From contig NZ_KB849544.1 of NCBI RefSeq assembly GCF_000368565.1, forward strand, positions 219,064-283,063: DNA of 64,000 nucleotides, written 5' to 3'. Shown piece after piece: positions 7,886 through 16,450 of the stretch (positions are counted from its first letter, which is position 1; every line of letters begins with the position of its first letter). The notes under the pieces are model-generated. The model searched no databases. It was given only the letters and a program-made list of their open reading frames with translations, and had not been told where the DNA came from. The position numbers and the translations under genes are program-made. Source of the stretch: Acinetobacter gerneri DSM 14967 = CIP 107464 = MTCC 9824. GTDB taxonomy: Bacteria > Pseudomonadota > Gammaproteobacteria > Pseudomonadales > Moraxellaceae.

Positions 7886-9466
7886 ATGACTCAGCAAGTT
7901 TGTATCGTACAAAACTTATCTGTTGAAAGACAAAATCATCGTATTTTTTCTTCGTTAAATTTTAGTCTCACTTATGGTCAATTATCTGGCTTAATTGGGC
8001 GAAATGGACAGGGAAAATCAATCTTACTCAATACATTAAATCAGCCTAATCAAAAAATAGAGCATATTTCTGGGCAAATTCACTGGCATGTGCCTTTTGC
8101 ATTTTTATCACAGCATGATAGGACACATGCAACAACGATTGCAGAAGCACTGAATATTCATGAGATTATTAATGCATTAGATCGTATTGAAATGGGTAAA
8201 TCTTCCCCATCTGATTTTGAAATATTGGAAAATAATTGGCATATACGAGAGCAATGGGCTGAACAATTATCAGCGGCAAATCTTCCAAATGACTTTCAGT
8301 ATTTAGTAGAAAATTTAAGTGAAGGACAAAAGACAAAATTAGCACTATGCAAATTGTTTTCGTTGAAAGATCATTACCTATTACTCGATGAACCAAGTAA
8401 TCATTTAGATCTAGAAAGTCGTGATTGGTTTATTCAATCTTTACTTAAACACCCTGCTGGCGCATTTATCGCAAGCCATGATACAAATTTGCTCAATCAT
8501 ATGCAGCATATCTATGCATTGAACCAGTTTGGAATACAGCATTATTTAGGTGATTATGCACATTATCTTAAACAAAATGATTTACAAATTGCGGCCCTAG
8601 AACGCAAATTTAGCAATGAAAAATCGGCTTTGCAGCAAATTAAAGTTCAACAAAATGACACGCGTTTAAAAGCAGATAAGCGTAGCACTGCAGGAAAAAA
8701 TGCTCGTGGTTCTCAAGCAAAGATTTTATTAGATGCAAAAAAGAATGCCTCTGAAAAATCACAAAAGCGTTTGAATATTCAACAAAATAATCAAACAGAA
8801 CATTTGCAACAGTCTATCGCTGAACATAGACGGCAAATCGAAGTGATCAAACCACAAAGTTTTGATTTTGAATTTTCCAGCAATAAAACTGGAGAAATAA
8901 TGCGAATAAAGCAACTTAAGCTGAATTATGGCACTCAAATTCCGATAGATTTTGCCTTAAATGCACAGGATAAAATTCATCTAGTTGGAGTAAACGGCAT
9001 AGGTAAATCGACATTTTTAAAGACTTTAGCTTCTCTAAAATTTAATGATCGAGCTGAAATTGTCAGCAAATCAAATATTGTTTATTTGGATCAAACTTTA
9101 TGTGAAATATTTCCTGATCCTGATCTGTCTATTTTATCTCATCTCAATCTGATTAACCCCGAGATAAGTGCACAAGAATGGCGAAATCAGCTTGGACGTT
9201 TACGTATCAGATTAGACAAAAGTCTACTTCGTATAAATCAACTCAGTGGTGGCGAACGACTCAAAGTTGCCTTACTCGCGCTCAGTAAAGCACATCGTCA
9301 AGTTGATTTACTGCTTTTAGACGAGCCAGAAAATCATCTCGATATTGAATCAAAAGATCTGCTTGCAGCAGCTATCCGCGCTTTTAAAGGTGCTGTGATT
9401 TTAGTTTCACATGATCAACATTTTGTGGAAAGTTGTCATATCCAATCTTCTTTTATGATTGAATAA
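7886..9466 (+). CDS. ABC-F family ATPase
   Basis: A duplicated ABC ATPase without membrane domains, of the ABC-F class that acts on ribosomes (translation factors and antibiotic-protection proteins). The first ATPase has GRNGQGKS near residue 40, LSEGQ near 146 and LLLDEPSNHLD near 166. A Lys/Gln-rich linker (about 230-320) with KADKRSTAGKNARGS follows. The second ATPase has GVNGIGKST near 372, LSGGE near 453 and LLLLDEPENHLD near 476. The start at 7886 is chosen because GGAG lies 8 nt upstream; an upstream GTG at 7859 is in frame but has no such signal. The exact subgroup is unresolved, and a resistance role is possible but unsupported. Confidence 0.9.
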   Translation: MTQQVCIVQNLSVERQNHRIFSSLNFSLTYGQLSGLIGRNGQGKSILLNTLNQPNQKIEHISGQIHWHVPFAFLSQHDRTHATTIAEALNIHEIINALDRIEMGKSSPSDFEILENNWHIREQWAEQLSAANLPNDFQYLVENLSEGQKTKLALCKLFSLKDHYLLLDEPSNHLDLESRDWFIQSLLKHPAGAFIASHDTNLLNHMQHIYALNQFGIQHYLGDYAHYLKQNDLQIAALERKFSNEKSALQQIKVQQNDTRLKADKRSTAGKNARGSQAKILLDAKKNASEKSQKRLNIQQNNQTEHLQQSIAEHRRQIEVIKPQSFDFEFSSNKTGEIMRIKQLKLNYGTQIPIDFALNAQDKIHLVGVNGIGKSTFLKTLASLKFNDRAEIVSKSNIVYLDQTLCEIFPDPDLSILSHLNLINPEISAQEWRNQLGRLRIRLDKSLLRINQLSGGERLKVALLALSKAHRQVDLLLLDEPENHLDIESKDLLAAAIRAFKGAVILVSHDQHFVESCHIQSSFMIE

Positions 9467-9503
9467 TTCGGGTCTGTTGTAAATTTCATCTAAACCCAAT
9501 AAA

Positions 9504-9534
9504 AAAAGACCAAGTTAAAACTTGGTCTTTTTAC
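9504..9534. terminator. Bidirectional terminator between ABC-F gene and MFS permease
   Basis: A 12-bp stem AAAAGACCAAGT/ACTTGGTCTTTT with a 4-nt loop, flanked by A- and T-runs, sits between convergent genes. Confidence 0.9.
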
Positions 9535-9553
9535 TTCAATCACTTTATGCGAT

Positions 9554-10939
9554 TTACTCTATTGCTTGTTGCAAATCTTTAGGTGCAACTGGCTCTTTAT
9601 TGACTGCATTTTCATTTGCATCACTAAAGTGATCATTCACTAAAAATACGGTAATAATCCCTAAAATTGCTGGAATACTCAGTGCGAGGAAGTTGTAAAC
9701 ATGTGGTAGATGAAGCGACAACAACCACCCTGTCAAAATTGGTCCTAAAATCGCACCAATACGCCCCATACCTAAGCCCCAACCAATCCCGGTAGTACGG
9801 ATATTTGCAGGATAGAATTTTGACATATAGGCAAGTAACATGATTTGTGCACCAATAGACGCAGCACCCGCACATGCGATAAGGAAATACAAAATAATGC
9901 TGTCAAACTGCATAGATAGTAATGATAAAGACACAGCACCAATCAATAACATGATCATCAACACATATTTTAGATTGTATTTATCAGCCAGATAACCACC
10001 CAAAATCGAACCGACCATTCCACCGACGTTAAGCGCAAAGAGGAAGATCAAACTTTTAGATAAGTTATAACCTGCTTCAATCATCAATTTTGGCAGCCAG
10101 TTTCCGAGCGCATAAACCATGATAAGTGTCATAAAAATTGAACACCAGAACATCACAGTACTAAATGCACGACCCTTTGCAAAAATCATTTTAATAGGTG
10201 CAGATTCTGCCGCTTGATTTGATGAGTCTAATACAAACACATGATCTTCTTGATATTTGTATTCTGGTACCATTTTCGACAAAAAGGTTTTTACTTTAAG
10301 ATCTTGTTTTTTACGCACCAAGTAATCGATTGATTCTGGTAGTAATTTCATCATAGGTAAAAGTACGATTAGTGGCACACCTGCAATCATAAACATGATT
10401 TTCCAACCATAAATTGGAACAAGCACCGAACCTAATGACGCACCCAACATCCCACCGATTGCATAACCACTAAACATCAAAGTCACAAAGAAACTTTTAA
10501 ATTTCTTCGGTGCGTATTCGCTGACTAAAGCGATCACATTTGGCATTACACCGCCAATCCCGATTCCCGCAATAAAGCGATAAACCGCAAATTCATTCAC
10601 AGATTTGGCAAAACCACAAAGTACTGTAAATAAACTAAACAATATAATACACGTGAAAATTACTTTTTTTCGGCTAACACCAAGATGTTCCAATTTGTCT
10701 GAAATCGTACCAAATATCAGTGCACCGAACATCATCCCAAATAATGCGACACTGCCTACAAAGCCCGCCGTTACAGGACTTATTGCCCACTCTTTCATTA
10801 AAAGTGGCAATGCAACACCATAAATAACCAAATCATAGCCATCAAAAATAATGACTAAGGTACATAGTATAATCACTCGCCAATGAAATCCTGTTAGCTT
10901 TGAATGATTAATCATCTCTGTAACATTAATTTGCTGCAT
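9554..10939 (-). CDS. MFS aromatic acid:H+ symporter (AAHS family, BenK-like)
   Basis: A twelve-helix major facilitator of the aromatic acid/H+ symport family that imports aromatic acids such as benzoate. The AAHS motif DGYDLVIYG is in helix 1, and the loop 2-3 motif appears as GTISDKLEHLGVSRKK. A soluble loop follows helix 6, and the length of 461 residues is typical. The start is at 10939 (Met-Gln-Gln-Ile), where GGAGG lies 5 nt upstream; a TTG seven codons earlier is in frame but poorer. It is downstream of antAB but separated by a terminator. Given the neighbours, anthranilate or a related aromatic acid is the likely substrate, by inference. Confidence 0.9.
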   Translation of the reverse strand: MQQINVTEMINHSKLTGFHWRVIILCTLVIIFDGYDLVIYGVALPLLMKEWAISPVTAGFVGSVALFGMMFGALIFGTISDKLEHLGVSRKKVIFTCIILFSLFTVLCGFAKSVNEFAVYRFIAGIGIGGVMPNVIALVSEYAPKKFKSFFVTLMFSGYAIGGMLGASLGSVLVPIYGWKIMFMIAGVPLIVLLPMMKLLPESIDYLVRKKQDLKVKTFLSKMVPEYKYQEDHVFVLDSSNQAAESAPIKMIFAKGRAFSTVMFWCSIFMTLIMVYALGNWLPKLMIEAGYNLSKSLIFLFALNVGGMVGSILGGYLADKYNLKYVLMIMLLIGAVSLSLLSMQFDSIILYFLIACAGAASIGAQIMLLAYMSKFYPANIRTTGIGWGLGMGRIGAILGPILTGWLLSLHLPHVYNFLALSIPAILGIITVFLVNDHFSDANENAVNKEPVAPKDLQQAIE

Positions 10940-11362
10940 ACATCCCTCCAGCAAAATCAAATAAAATAGTATTTAAAAATCTAAGTTATACTTTCAAAGT
11001 ATAATTTCAGAAAAAATTTAGAATTTTTTAAATACTGAAACTGTGTTTGAAATCTTTAATTCCCTACTAATTTACAAGGAATTTAGTAAAAAATATAATT
11101 TTTTATAAGTATTTAATTATGTTGAAAAAGTATTGGATTATTCACGTAATAATTTAAACTAAATAATAATTTACATGAAGGTTAACTCAAATTTAACAGT
11201 ATTTTAAGAGTCAATTATTAATATATAAGATTATTTATGATTTATAGATATCAGATATTAGCTTGAAATGGCTATTTTTAATTTTCTACTGAGTTATGTG
11301 AAATTTATAAAATGTGATTTATATACTTGCTTGAAAAATTAGTTAAATTTTCAACAATAAAA
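10940..11362. other. AT-rich upstream region of the MFS permease with a palindrome
   Basis: No gene. TTATACTTT c AAAGTATAA (10986-11004) is a perfect 9-bp-arm palindrome about 47 bases before the permease start, placed as an operator would be. The 12-mer AAAGTATAATTT at its right end also occurs at 13454-13465 in the antA/AraC intergenic region. Confidence 0.5.
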
Positions 11363-11413
11363 AATGCTGATCTAAAATTATTTACACGGACATGCAATTT
11401 TAGGATCAGCATT
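11363..11413 (-). terminator. Terminator after antB
   Basis: A long hairpin: AATGCTGATC pairs with GATCAGCATT, and TAAAATT pairs with AATTTTA inside, one G unpaired. The 5' end of the plus-strand copy is an A-run, giving U residues on the minus-strand transcript. Confidence 0.75.
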
Positions 11414-11445
11414 AACTTATACCAAAATGGTAACTTGTCGCTTGA

Positions 11446-11943
11446 TTAGATATGGTAAAAATCTAATACGGCATTGATTTTGTCATTTAATAAAATCACT
11501 TGTTTATAAGTAATTTTAAAACCTTGTTCAGAGGCTTTAATTCGATAATTAACCTGCCCAAAGAAGCGATTTGCAATTTCCATACGGACATATGAAGTAT
11601 CCCAACCTGCTTCAACATGGATTTCATCATTCTCAATTTTAACGATGCGGATATTACTGATTTGATGCAAAGTACGTGGCAAAGGATACGCTGATGATGA
11701 TTTTTCAGTTTCAACACGGAACACTCGATCTTCTAAACCACCGCGATTTGGATAGTAAATCAAAGACATTTGGCGTTTTGGATCCGTGGTATATTCATGT
11801 TCAGATTTCCACTGAGGAACATGAAAAATCATGTTTTCGTCAAAATCATTCAGATAAAGATCCCAATTTTTCTTGTCACAATGACTCGCATTGTCATATA
11901 AAAACTGTTCAAGTTTATATTGTAATTCAGCATTCTTTTCCAT
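11446..11943 (-). CDS. antB: Anthranilate 1,2-dioxygenase small (beta) subunit
   Basis: A 165-residue beta subunit of a Rieske ring-hydroxylating dioxygenase. Beta subunits of this family have a cone-shaped NTF2-like fold and support the alpha3beta3 hexamer without catalytic residues. The sequence (IYYPNRGGLEDRVFRVETEKSSSAYPLPRT region, then GWDTSYVR and a C-terminal INAVLDFYHI) fits the benzoate/anthranilate group. It starts 3 nt after the antA stop, so the two are co-translated. The assignment to anthranilate follows the alpha subunit; benzoate or a related acid is the alternative. Confidence 0.85.
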   Translation of the reverse strand: MEKNAELQYKLEQFLYDNASHCDKKNWDLYLNDFDENMIFHVPQWKSEHEYTTDPKRQMSLIYYPNRGGLEDRVFRVETEKSSSAYPLPRTLHQISNIRIVKIENDEIHVEAGWDTSYVRMEIANRFFGQVNYRIKASEQGFKITYKQVILLNDKINAVLDFYHI

Positions 11944-11946
11944 GAA

Positions 11947-13341
11947 TTATTGCTCCACCACTTCAATTTTACGTTTTGCCAAACCTTTTAACATCATGTT
12001 TTGCCACGTTCTATGCTGATTGACATATAAGCCTTCATGCGTGATTTCGGCACCAGTAATTACAGGATTTATCCCTAAAATTTTACTGTTTTTAGATTCA
12101 CCATAATTCCAGTTTTGGAAACCGCGTGAAATATCATTCCACTGATTATTACGCGCTTCAAAACCGCGTTGAGCCTCTTTAAACTCAACAAGATCATCAG
12201 GTGTACCCATGCCAGATACGTTGAAAAAGTCTTCGAACTGACGAATACGGCTTTCACGATCTGCGTCCGACTCACCTTTTACACCAAGACATTGGCTGAT
12301 AATTTCTGTTTTATTCCAAGCTACTGGACGTACAATACGCAGTTGCGAACTAATTTGATCCATAAAAAATAATGATGGATAAATATTTAAATTTCTTAAA
12401 CGATGCATCATCCATTCAGCAGTTTCAGTTCCATACTCATCAAGTAATCTAGGCATCACTGAAGCATAACCAGGACGGACATCTGGGTTTGGCATATCAC
12501 TAAACAATACGCCGTGACCATGGTTAAAGGTAAACCAACCATCATCAGTTTGTTTATCTCCAGCACCCAACTTACTATAATCTAGAGTTTTTTCAGGAAC
12601 GATACCTTTTTCAGCATTGACTGTTTGACGATGTTGGACTGTCGCAACATAGTTATAATGCACTGTACTCACATGGTAGCCATCTAGACCATTTTCATTT
12701 TGGAGTTTCCAGTTTGCATCAAATTCGTATTTAGAACGCCCTTCAATAACCTCTAGCTCACCAGTAGGTGATTGAGCGATCATCATATCTAAAAACTTGC
12801 GTGTATCCCCTAAAAATTCATCCAGTGACGTGTCTGTATTGACATCTAAATTAACAAATACAAAACCGCGATAACTTTGTACTAAGCCTTTTTTTAAGCC
12901 CATTTTAGACTTATCAAAAGTTTCTGGGTCATATTCACCCGGTGCTTTTACTTTGAGCAACTTTCCATCATTTTTATAACACCAAGCATGGAATGGACAT
13001 ACAAAATTTGCTTGGTTTCCTTTATATACACGAGTAAGCGTTGTACCACGATGCGAACAAGTATTTGACAATGCATGTAATTGTCCTTCCTTATCACGGG
13101 TGATGATCATCGGATAACGACCAACCTGCACTGTAATAAAATCATTAGGATTTTGAATTTCGCTTTCATGACATGCATAAATCCATGTTTTTTCGAAAAT
13201 TAATTCCATTTCTAATGCAAACAATTCTGGCTCGGTGAAAATTTCACGTCCTACACGAAATACACCGTCTTGTTCTCTAAAATCAATATTGCTATTCACA
13301 AAATCTTTCCAATTTCGTGCATTGGCTTGAATATTTTGCAT
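11947..13341 (-). CDS. antA: Anthranilate 1,2-dioxygenase large (alpha) subunit
   Basis: The catalytic subunit converts anthranilate to catechol with O2 and NAD(P)H-derived electrons. The Rieske [2Fe-2S] ligands are C95-x-H97 and C115-x2-H118; the mononuclear iron site is in NGLDGYHVSTVHYNY (D220, H223, H228). From memory it matches characterised Acinetobacter AntA better than BenA along its length, including IFEKTWIYACHESEI and WNKTEIISQCLGVKGES. The start at 13341 has AGGAG 7 nt upstream; the longer frame to 13443 adds a hydrophobic stretch with no support. A third gene (antC reductase) normally follows antB but is absent. An AraC regulator is divergent. Confidence 0.88.
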   Translation of the reverse strand: MQNIQANARNWKDFVNSNIDFREQDGVFRVGREIFTEPELFALEMELIFEKTWIYACHESEIQNPNDFITVQVGRYPMIITRDKEGQLHALSNTCSHRGTTLTRVYKGNQANFVCPFHAWCYKNDGKLLKVKAPGEYDPETFDKSKMGLKKGLVQSYRGFVFVNLDVNTDTSLDEFLGDTRKFLDMMIAQSPTGELEVIEGRSKYEFDANWKLQNENGLDGYHVSTVHYNYVATVQHRQTVNAEKGIVPEKTLDYSKLGAGDKQTDDGWFTFNHGHGVLFSDMPNPDVRPGYASVMPRLLDEYGTETAEWMMHRLRNLNIYPSLFFMDQISSQLRIVRPVAWNKTEIISQCLGVKGESDADRESRIRQFEDFFNVSGMGTPDDLVEFKEAQRGFEARNNQWNDISRGFQNWNYGESKNSKILGINPVITGAEITHEGLYVNQHRTWQNMMLKGLAKRKIEVVEQ

Positions 13342-13394
13342 TCCATTTCTCCTTATTCCTTTGTCATAAGTTAAAAGAACAAGGCAAAATAAAA

Positions 13395-13423
13395 TATCCA
13401 AAAATATGATATTTTTATCCAAA
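13395..13423. promoter_or_regulatory. Direct-repeat operator between antA and the AraC regulator
   Basis: TATCCAAA occurs at 13395-13402 and again at 13416-13423. The 21-bp period is two helical turns, the classic spacing of AraC/XylS half-sites. It lies 54-82 bases upstream of the antA ATG, near the expected -35 region. Confidence 0.6.
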
Positions 13424-13568
13424 TATTGTGCGTTTATTTTCAATATTTTGTAAAAAGTATAATTTTATACCTTTTTGATATTTTATCGCTTGCCATAAAT
13501 TGATTAGACTGACAATCATAATAATAATTTTGTTATGGATTAACCGTTTAAGCGTTGCATCAGATAGC

Positions 13569-14546
13569 ATGGTGAGCAATATGACCAGTCAATTATCTTT
13601 ATCAACACAACTTAATGTTTCAGAAGCCCGCAATTGGATGAATAATATTTGTGGGCAACATGATCTCGTCGTTAAAAATCATGCAAAATTGAATTTTCAA
13701 CATGAATTTGCCAAATTTAAACATGATTCAATTGCACTAGGCTATATTCAATATGGTACTGATGCCTCTATTATCAATGAAAAAAAACTACACTGTTATA
13801 GTATTAGCTTACCGCTAAGTGGCATGCAAGAGTTAGATATTGGTTCTGATCGAATCCTTTCAAATGCAGACAAAGGCTTGATTATCAATCCACAAAAGGA
13901 ATTGATGCTAAATATTTCTGGAGACTGTAAAAAGCTACATTTAGCTATTCCCAAAGATAAAATTAATCAAGTTTTAAGCCATATTTTGCGTGAAGAAATA
14001 TGTGAAGATTTGATATTTGATGCTGAAATGAATATGGATGCATTGGCAATCGCGCAATGGTGGAGACAAATTAGCTTTTATTTAGATGAAATACGCCTTT
14101 TGGGCATCGAAAGCTTGCAATTTATGTCAGTGGAAATTGAAAATTTATTAATTAAAAAACTTCTTATTTCTCAAAATCATAATTATAGTTCTCAATTGAT
14201 CCAAAGCATGAATCAACATCTTCCGAGAGAACTAGATCGTGTGGTGCAATTTATGCATGAGCACTACCAAAGTCAGATCTCTTTGGCAATTTTATGTGAG
14301 ATTTCACATACTTCAGCATCAAAACTTAATCAATTATTCAATGAATATTACCATCAAACCCCGATGCAATATCTCAAACAAATACGACTTAAAAAAGTAT
14401 TTGAAATGATTAAAACCAATCCAAGAGAAAGTATTACAGAGATAGCCTTAGCACATGGTTTTATCCATATGGGGCATTTTTCTAACGATTATAAATCTAT
14501 GTTTCAAGAAACAGCTAAGCAAACCGCAAAACGTTATTTAATCTAA
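13569..14546 (+). CDS. AraC/XylS-family regulator (AntR-like)
   Basis: The C-terminal AraC DNA-binding domain is clear: QISLAILCEISHTSASKLNQLFNEYYHQTPMQYLKQIRLKK, then ESITEIALAHGFIHMGHFSNDYKSMF. The N-terminal ~210 residues resemble the AraC-binding-like domain_2 of XylS, BenR and AntR activators, including NHAKLNFQHEFAKF. It is divergent from antA and so is the likely activator of antAB, probably responding to anthranilate or a related acid. The start is uncertain: ATG at 13569 is used; ATG at 13581 has GGTGAG 4 nt upstream, and a longer TTG start at 13500 would add a hydrophobic peptide atypical for the family. Confidence 0.85.
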   Translation: MVSNMTSQLSLSTQLNVSEARNWMNNICGQHDLVVKNHAKLNFQHEFAKFKHDSIALGYIQYGTDASIINEKKLHCYSISLPLSGMQELDIGSDRILSNADKGLIINPQKELMLNISGDCKKLHLAIPKDKINQVLSHILREEICEDLIFDAEMNMDALAIAQWWRQISFYLDEIRLLGIESLQFMSVEIENLLIKKLLISQNHNYSSQLIQSMNQHLPRELDRVVQFMHEHYQSQISLAILCEISHTSASKLNQLFNEYYHQTPMQYLKQIRLKKVFEMIKTNPRESITEIALAHGFIHMGHFSNDYKSMFQETAKQTAKRYLI

Positions 14547-14711
14547 ATAGTTCGTTTGAGATATTAGAACCAGCTTAGATCTAAAGCAGTTACGATCTCA
14601 ATAGTTCTATTGTATTACTTAAAAATAATAATAAATCCACGATAAAATACGTACCAAAATCACCCTCTGCTTCTTCGGCTACAAGACCAATAACTTAGTC
14701 TGAATATAAAT

Positions 14712-14742
14712 AAAAAAGGTCGATATATATCGACCTTTTTTT
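14712..14742. terminator. Bidirectional terminator between the AraC gene and the porin
   Basis: A 13-bp stem AAAAAAGGTCGAT/ATCGACCTTTTTT with an ATAT loop sits between convergent genes. It lies immediately beyond the stop codon that the porin would use if its frame were intact (14752-14754). Confidence 0.9.
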
Positions 14743-14821
14743 ATTTCTAAATTAGAATTTTTTGGTATAGGTTGTTAAGACACGGTTTTCTTGGAATGAG
14801 TTACCATTTTTAATGTCATAA

Positions 14822-16009
14822 TTAATATATAACCATTGGAATGATAAGCCTTTTAATTTTGGATTTTGGATTTTGGAAATCATAGCCTAAGATAAAGTTC
14901 GTTTCACTTTCTCTATTATCACGTCCTTGACCATCCTTAAAATCAAAGCCATGTACATATTTAACTAAGGCATTTAAACCAGGTACATAATTTTTAAAAT
15001 CATATCCATAGAGAAAATGGACTGATTTTTCATCTTTTTTAAAGAAGCCTGTGGTATTCCAGTTAATAAAATATAATTCTGGTAAAAAGCCATCTGGTAA
15101 AGGATAACCTGTATCACCAAATAATTGTTGATAGCCCAAAGCGACAGTATGGTTACCTACAAAAACTTTTTCTAATAATCCAAGATTGTGGTTATCTACT
15201 TCCCCAGCTTGTGAGCTACCTGAATCTTGTGAACGGAAATATTTCAAACGCGTTTGTGATTTAAAGTTTTGTCCTTTCCACCAATATTCTAAACCAAGAT
15301 AATGTTTATCATAGAGGTCTTCTAAATCACCATAATAATACTCAGCTTTTAAGTTTGGAGTAATATCATATTTTAAGTCTACATAATTTAAACCATCAGT
15401 AAAATATTTAGTACCATTTACTGTATATGAAAACTCATGGAATTTTTCTTCATAGCGTGGTGAAACACGTTCTACACGACCGAATTCAACTTTAAATTTA
15501 TCAGTAACTTGGGATTTAACTTGTCCACCCCAATATGAACTTAATAACTGACGACTAGCATCTGTAGAAGTAATCGGTAAATCTAACCATAATTCACCAA
15601 TTTTAAATTCAGTTTTATCGTATTTTAATTTAAGTGTACCACCATATTTTAAAAAGTTACGATCTTGGGTTTTAGACACAGTATCAAATGGTAAGATTGT
15701 ATCATCTACATGGCGATCTCCACTTAAACGGAGTGCGTATTGTAATGATGCATCCATACCAATCTCGATCGGTTTATCTGCGACCGTTAAAACCGTAGGC
15801 ACATAATCTGAAGTATAGAAACCTGAAATACCTTGTGACCAGCTTCCAGGATCTTTAATACTATCATTATCATAATTTCGTTCAATAAACGCATTTTTTA
15901 ATACAAGTTTAAAATTATCTTCAGCTGCTGCTGATTGATATGCTCCGATTGCTAAAATAGAGAGTGTTAAACTTGCAAGTGGTTTCTTAAACAATTGTGA
16001 AACTGCCAT
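14822..16009 (-). CDS. OprD-family outer membrane porin with frameshifted C-terminus
   Basis: An outer membrane channel of the OprD/BenF type, used for uptake of aromatic acids and other small carboxylates. A signal peptide is visible (MAVSQLFKKPLASLTLSI... YQSAAA before EDNFKL), followed by alternating beta-strand sequence. The start at 16009 has TGGA 7 nt upstream. The open frame ends KRLIIPMVIY, which is not porin-like. In another frame the sequence continues LKGLSFQWLYINYDIKNG and on to TYTKKF with a terminal Phe and a stop at 14752, exactly what OprD proteins need for assembly. The shift is caused by three rather than two copies of a 7-bp repeat. Either assembly is impaired, or the tract varies within the population. 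Confidence 0.85.
   Translation of the reverse strand: MAVSQLFKKPLASLTLSILAIGAYQSAAAEDNFKLVLKNAFIERNYDNDSIKDPGSWSQGISGFYTSDYVPTVLTVADKPIEIGMDASLQYALRLSGDRHVDDTILPFDTVSKTQDRNFLKYGGTLKLKYDKTEFKIGELWLDLPITSTDASRQLLSSYWGGQVKSQVTDKFKVEFGRVERVSPRYEEKFHEFSYTVNGTKYFTDGLNYVDLKYDITPNLKAEYYYGDLEDLYDKHYLGLEYWWKGQNFKSQTRLKYFRSQDSGSSQAGEVDNHNLGLLEKVFVGNHTVALGYQQLFGDTGYPLPDGFLPELYFINWNTTGFFKKDEKSVHFLYGYDFKNYVPGLNALVKYVHGFDFKDGQGRDNRESETNFILGYDFQNPKSKIKRLIIPMVIY
14856..14876. repeat. 7-bp tandem repeat (three copies of ATTTTGG) causing the porin frameshift
   Basis: Three perfect copies of ATTTTGG (CCAAAAT on the coding strand) lie in the 3' part of the porin gene. Two copies would restore the frame to the conserved OprD end at 14752. 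A change by one unit alters the frame, so this tract could act as a slippage switch. Confidence 0.85.
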
Positions 16010-16389
16010 AATAAATTCCATTTAGAGTGGCGGAAAATAAATCAAAATTTTTACATAATGACTTTTAAAACTAAAAATACATATAGTATTTTCAATATAT
16101 GAGAATTTAGGTGATTAAAACTGTGTTAAATAACAATTCAATGTCCAAATGAATATAAAATTTTAAAATTATTCATTATAAGTTTTGATCGTATATTAGC
16201 ATTGAAATCCATTTCCATAATCCCTTACTACTCAGTTAAATAAATCATCCAAACTGATTTAATTAATGTATGTACTTTACTTGTTTTTGTTCACTTTTTA
16301 AAATTTTTTATAAGTATTTATATATACCTTATAAATATGTGAATATTACCATAAAATGTCAAATTATATTGAAAATTCAATGTAAAAAG
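16010..16389. other. AT-rich porin upstream region
   Basis: No gene is seen. The region presumably carries the porin promoter. The 19-mer AATTTTTTATAAGTATTTA at 16302-16320 also occurs at 11097-11115 upstream of the MFS permease, but in such AT-rich DNA this may be chance. Confidence 0.4.
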
Positions 16390-16425
16390 AGAAAATTTAC
16401 AACACTTTTTTACTGTAAATTTTCT
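16390..16425 (-). terminator. Terminator after the YbfF-like esterase
   Basis: A 12-bp stem AGAAAATTTACA/TGTAAATTTTCT, followed on the minus strand by CTTTTTAC. Confidence 0.7.
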
Positions 16426-16450
16426 ATTTTGATTGAATAATGCTGTATAG

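Noticed and set aside
9471..9480. GGGTCTGTTG resembling the insertion sequence end
   Set aside because: Only ten bases match and the following sequence diverges, so it was not counted as an IS relic.
13342..13443. 34-residue hydrophobic extension of AntA
   Set aside because: A strong AGGAG lies before the internal ATG at 13341, and AntA homologues start there.
13500..13568. N-terminal hydrophobic extension of the AraC-type regulator
   Set aside because: It depends on a TTG start without a ribosome binding site and would put a membrane segment on a cytoplasmic regulator.
11097..16320. 19-mer AATTTTTTATAAGTATTTA shared by 11097-11115 and 16302-16320
   Set aside because: Entirely A/T apart from one G. 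A chance match is plausible among this much AT-rich intergenic DNA.
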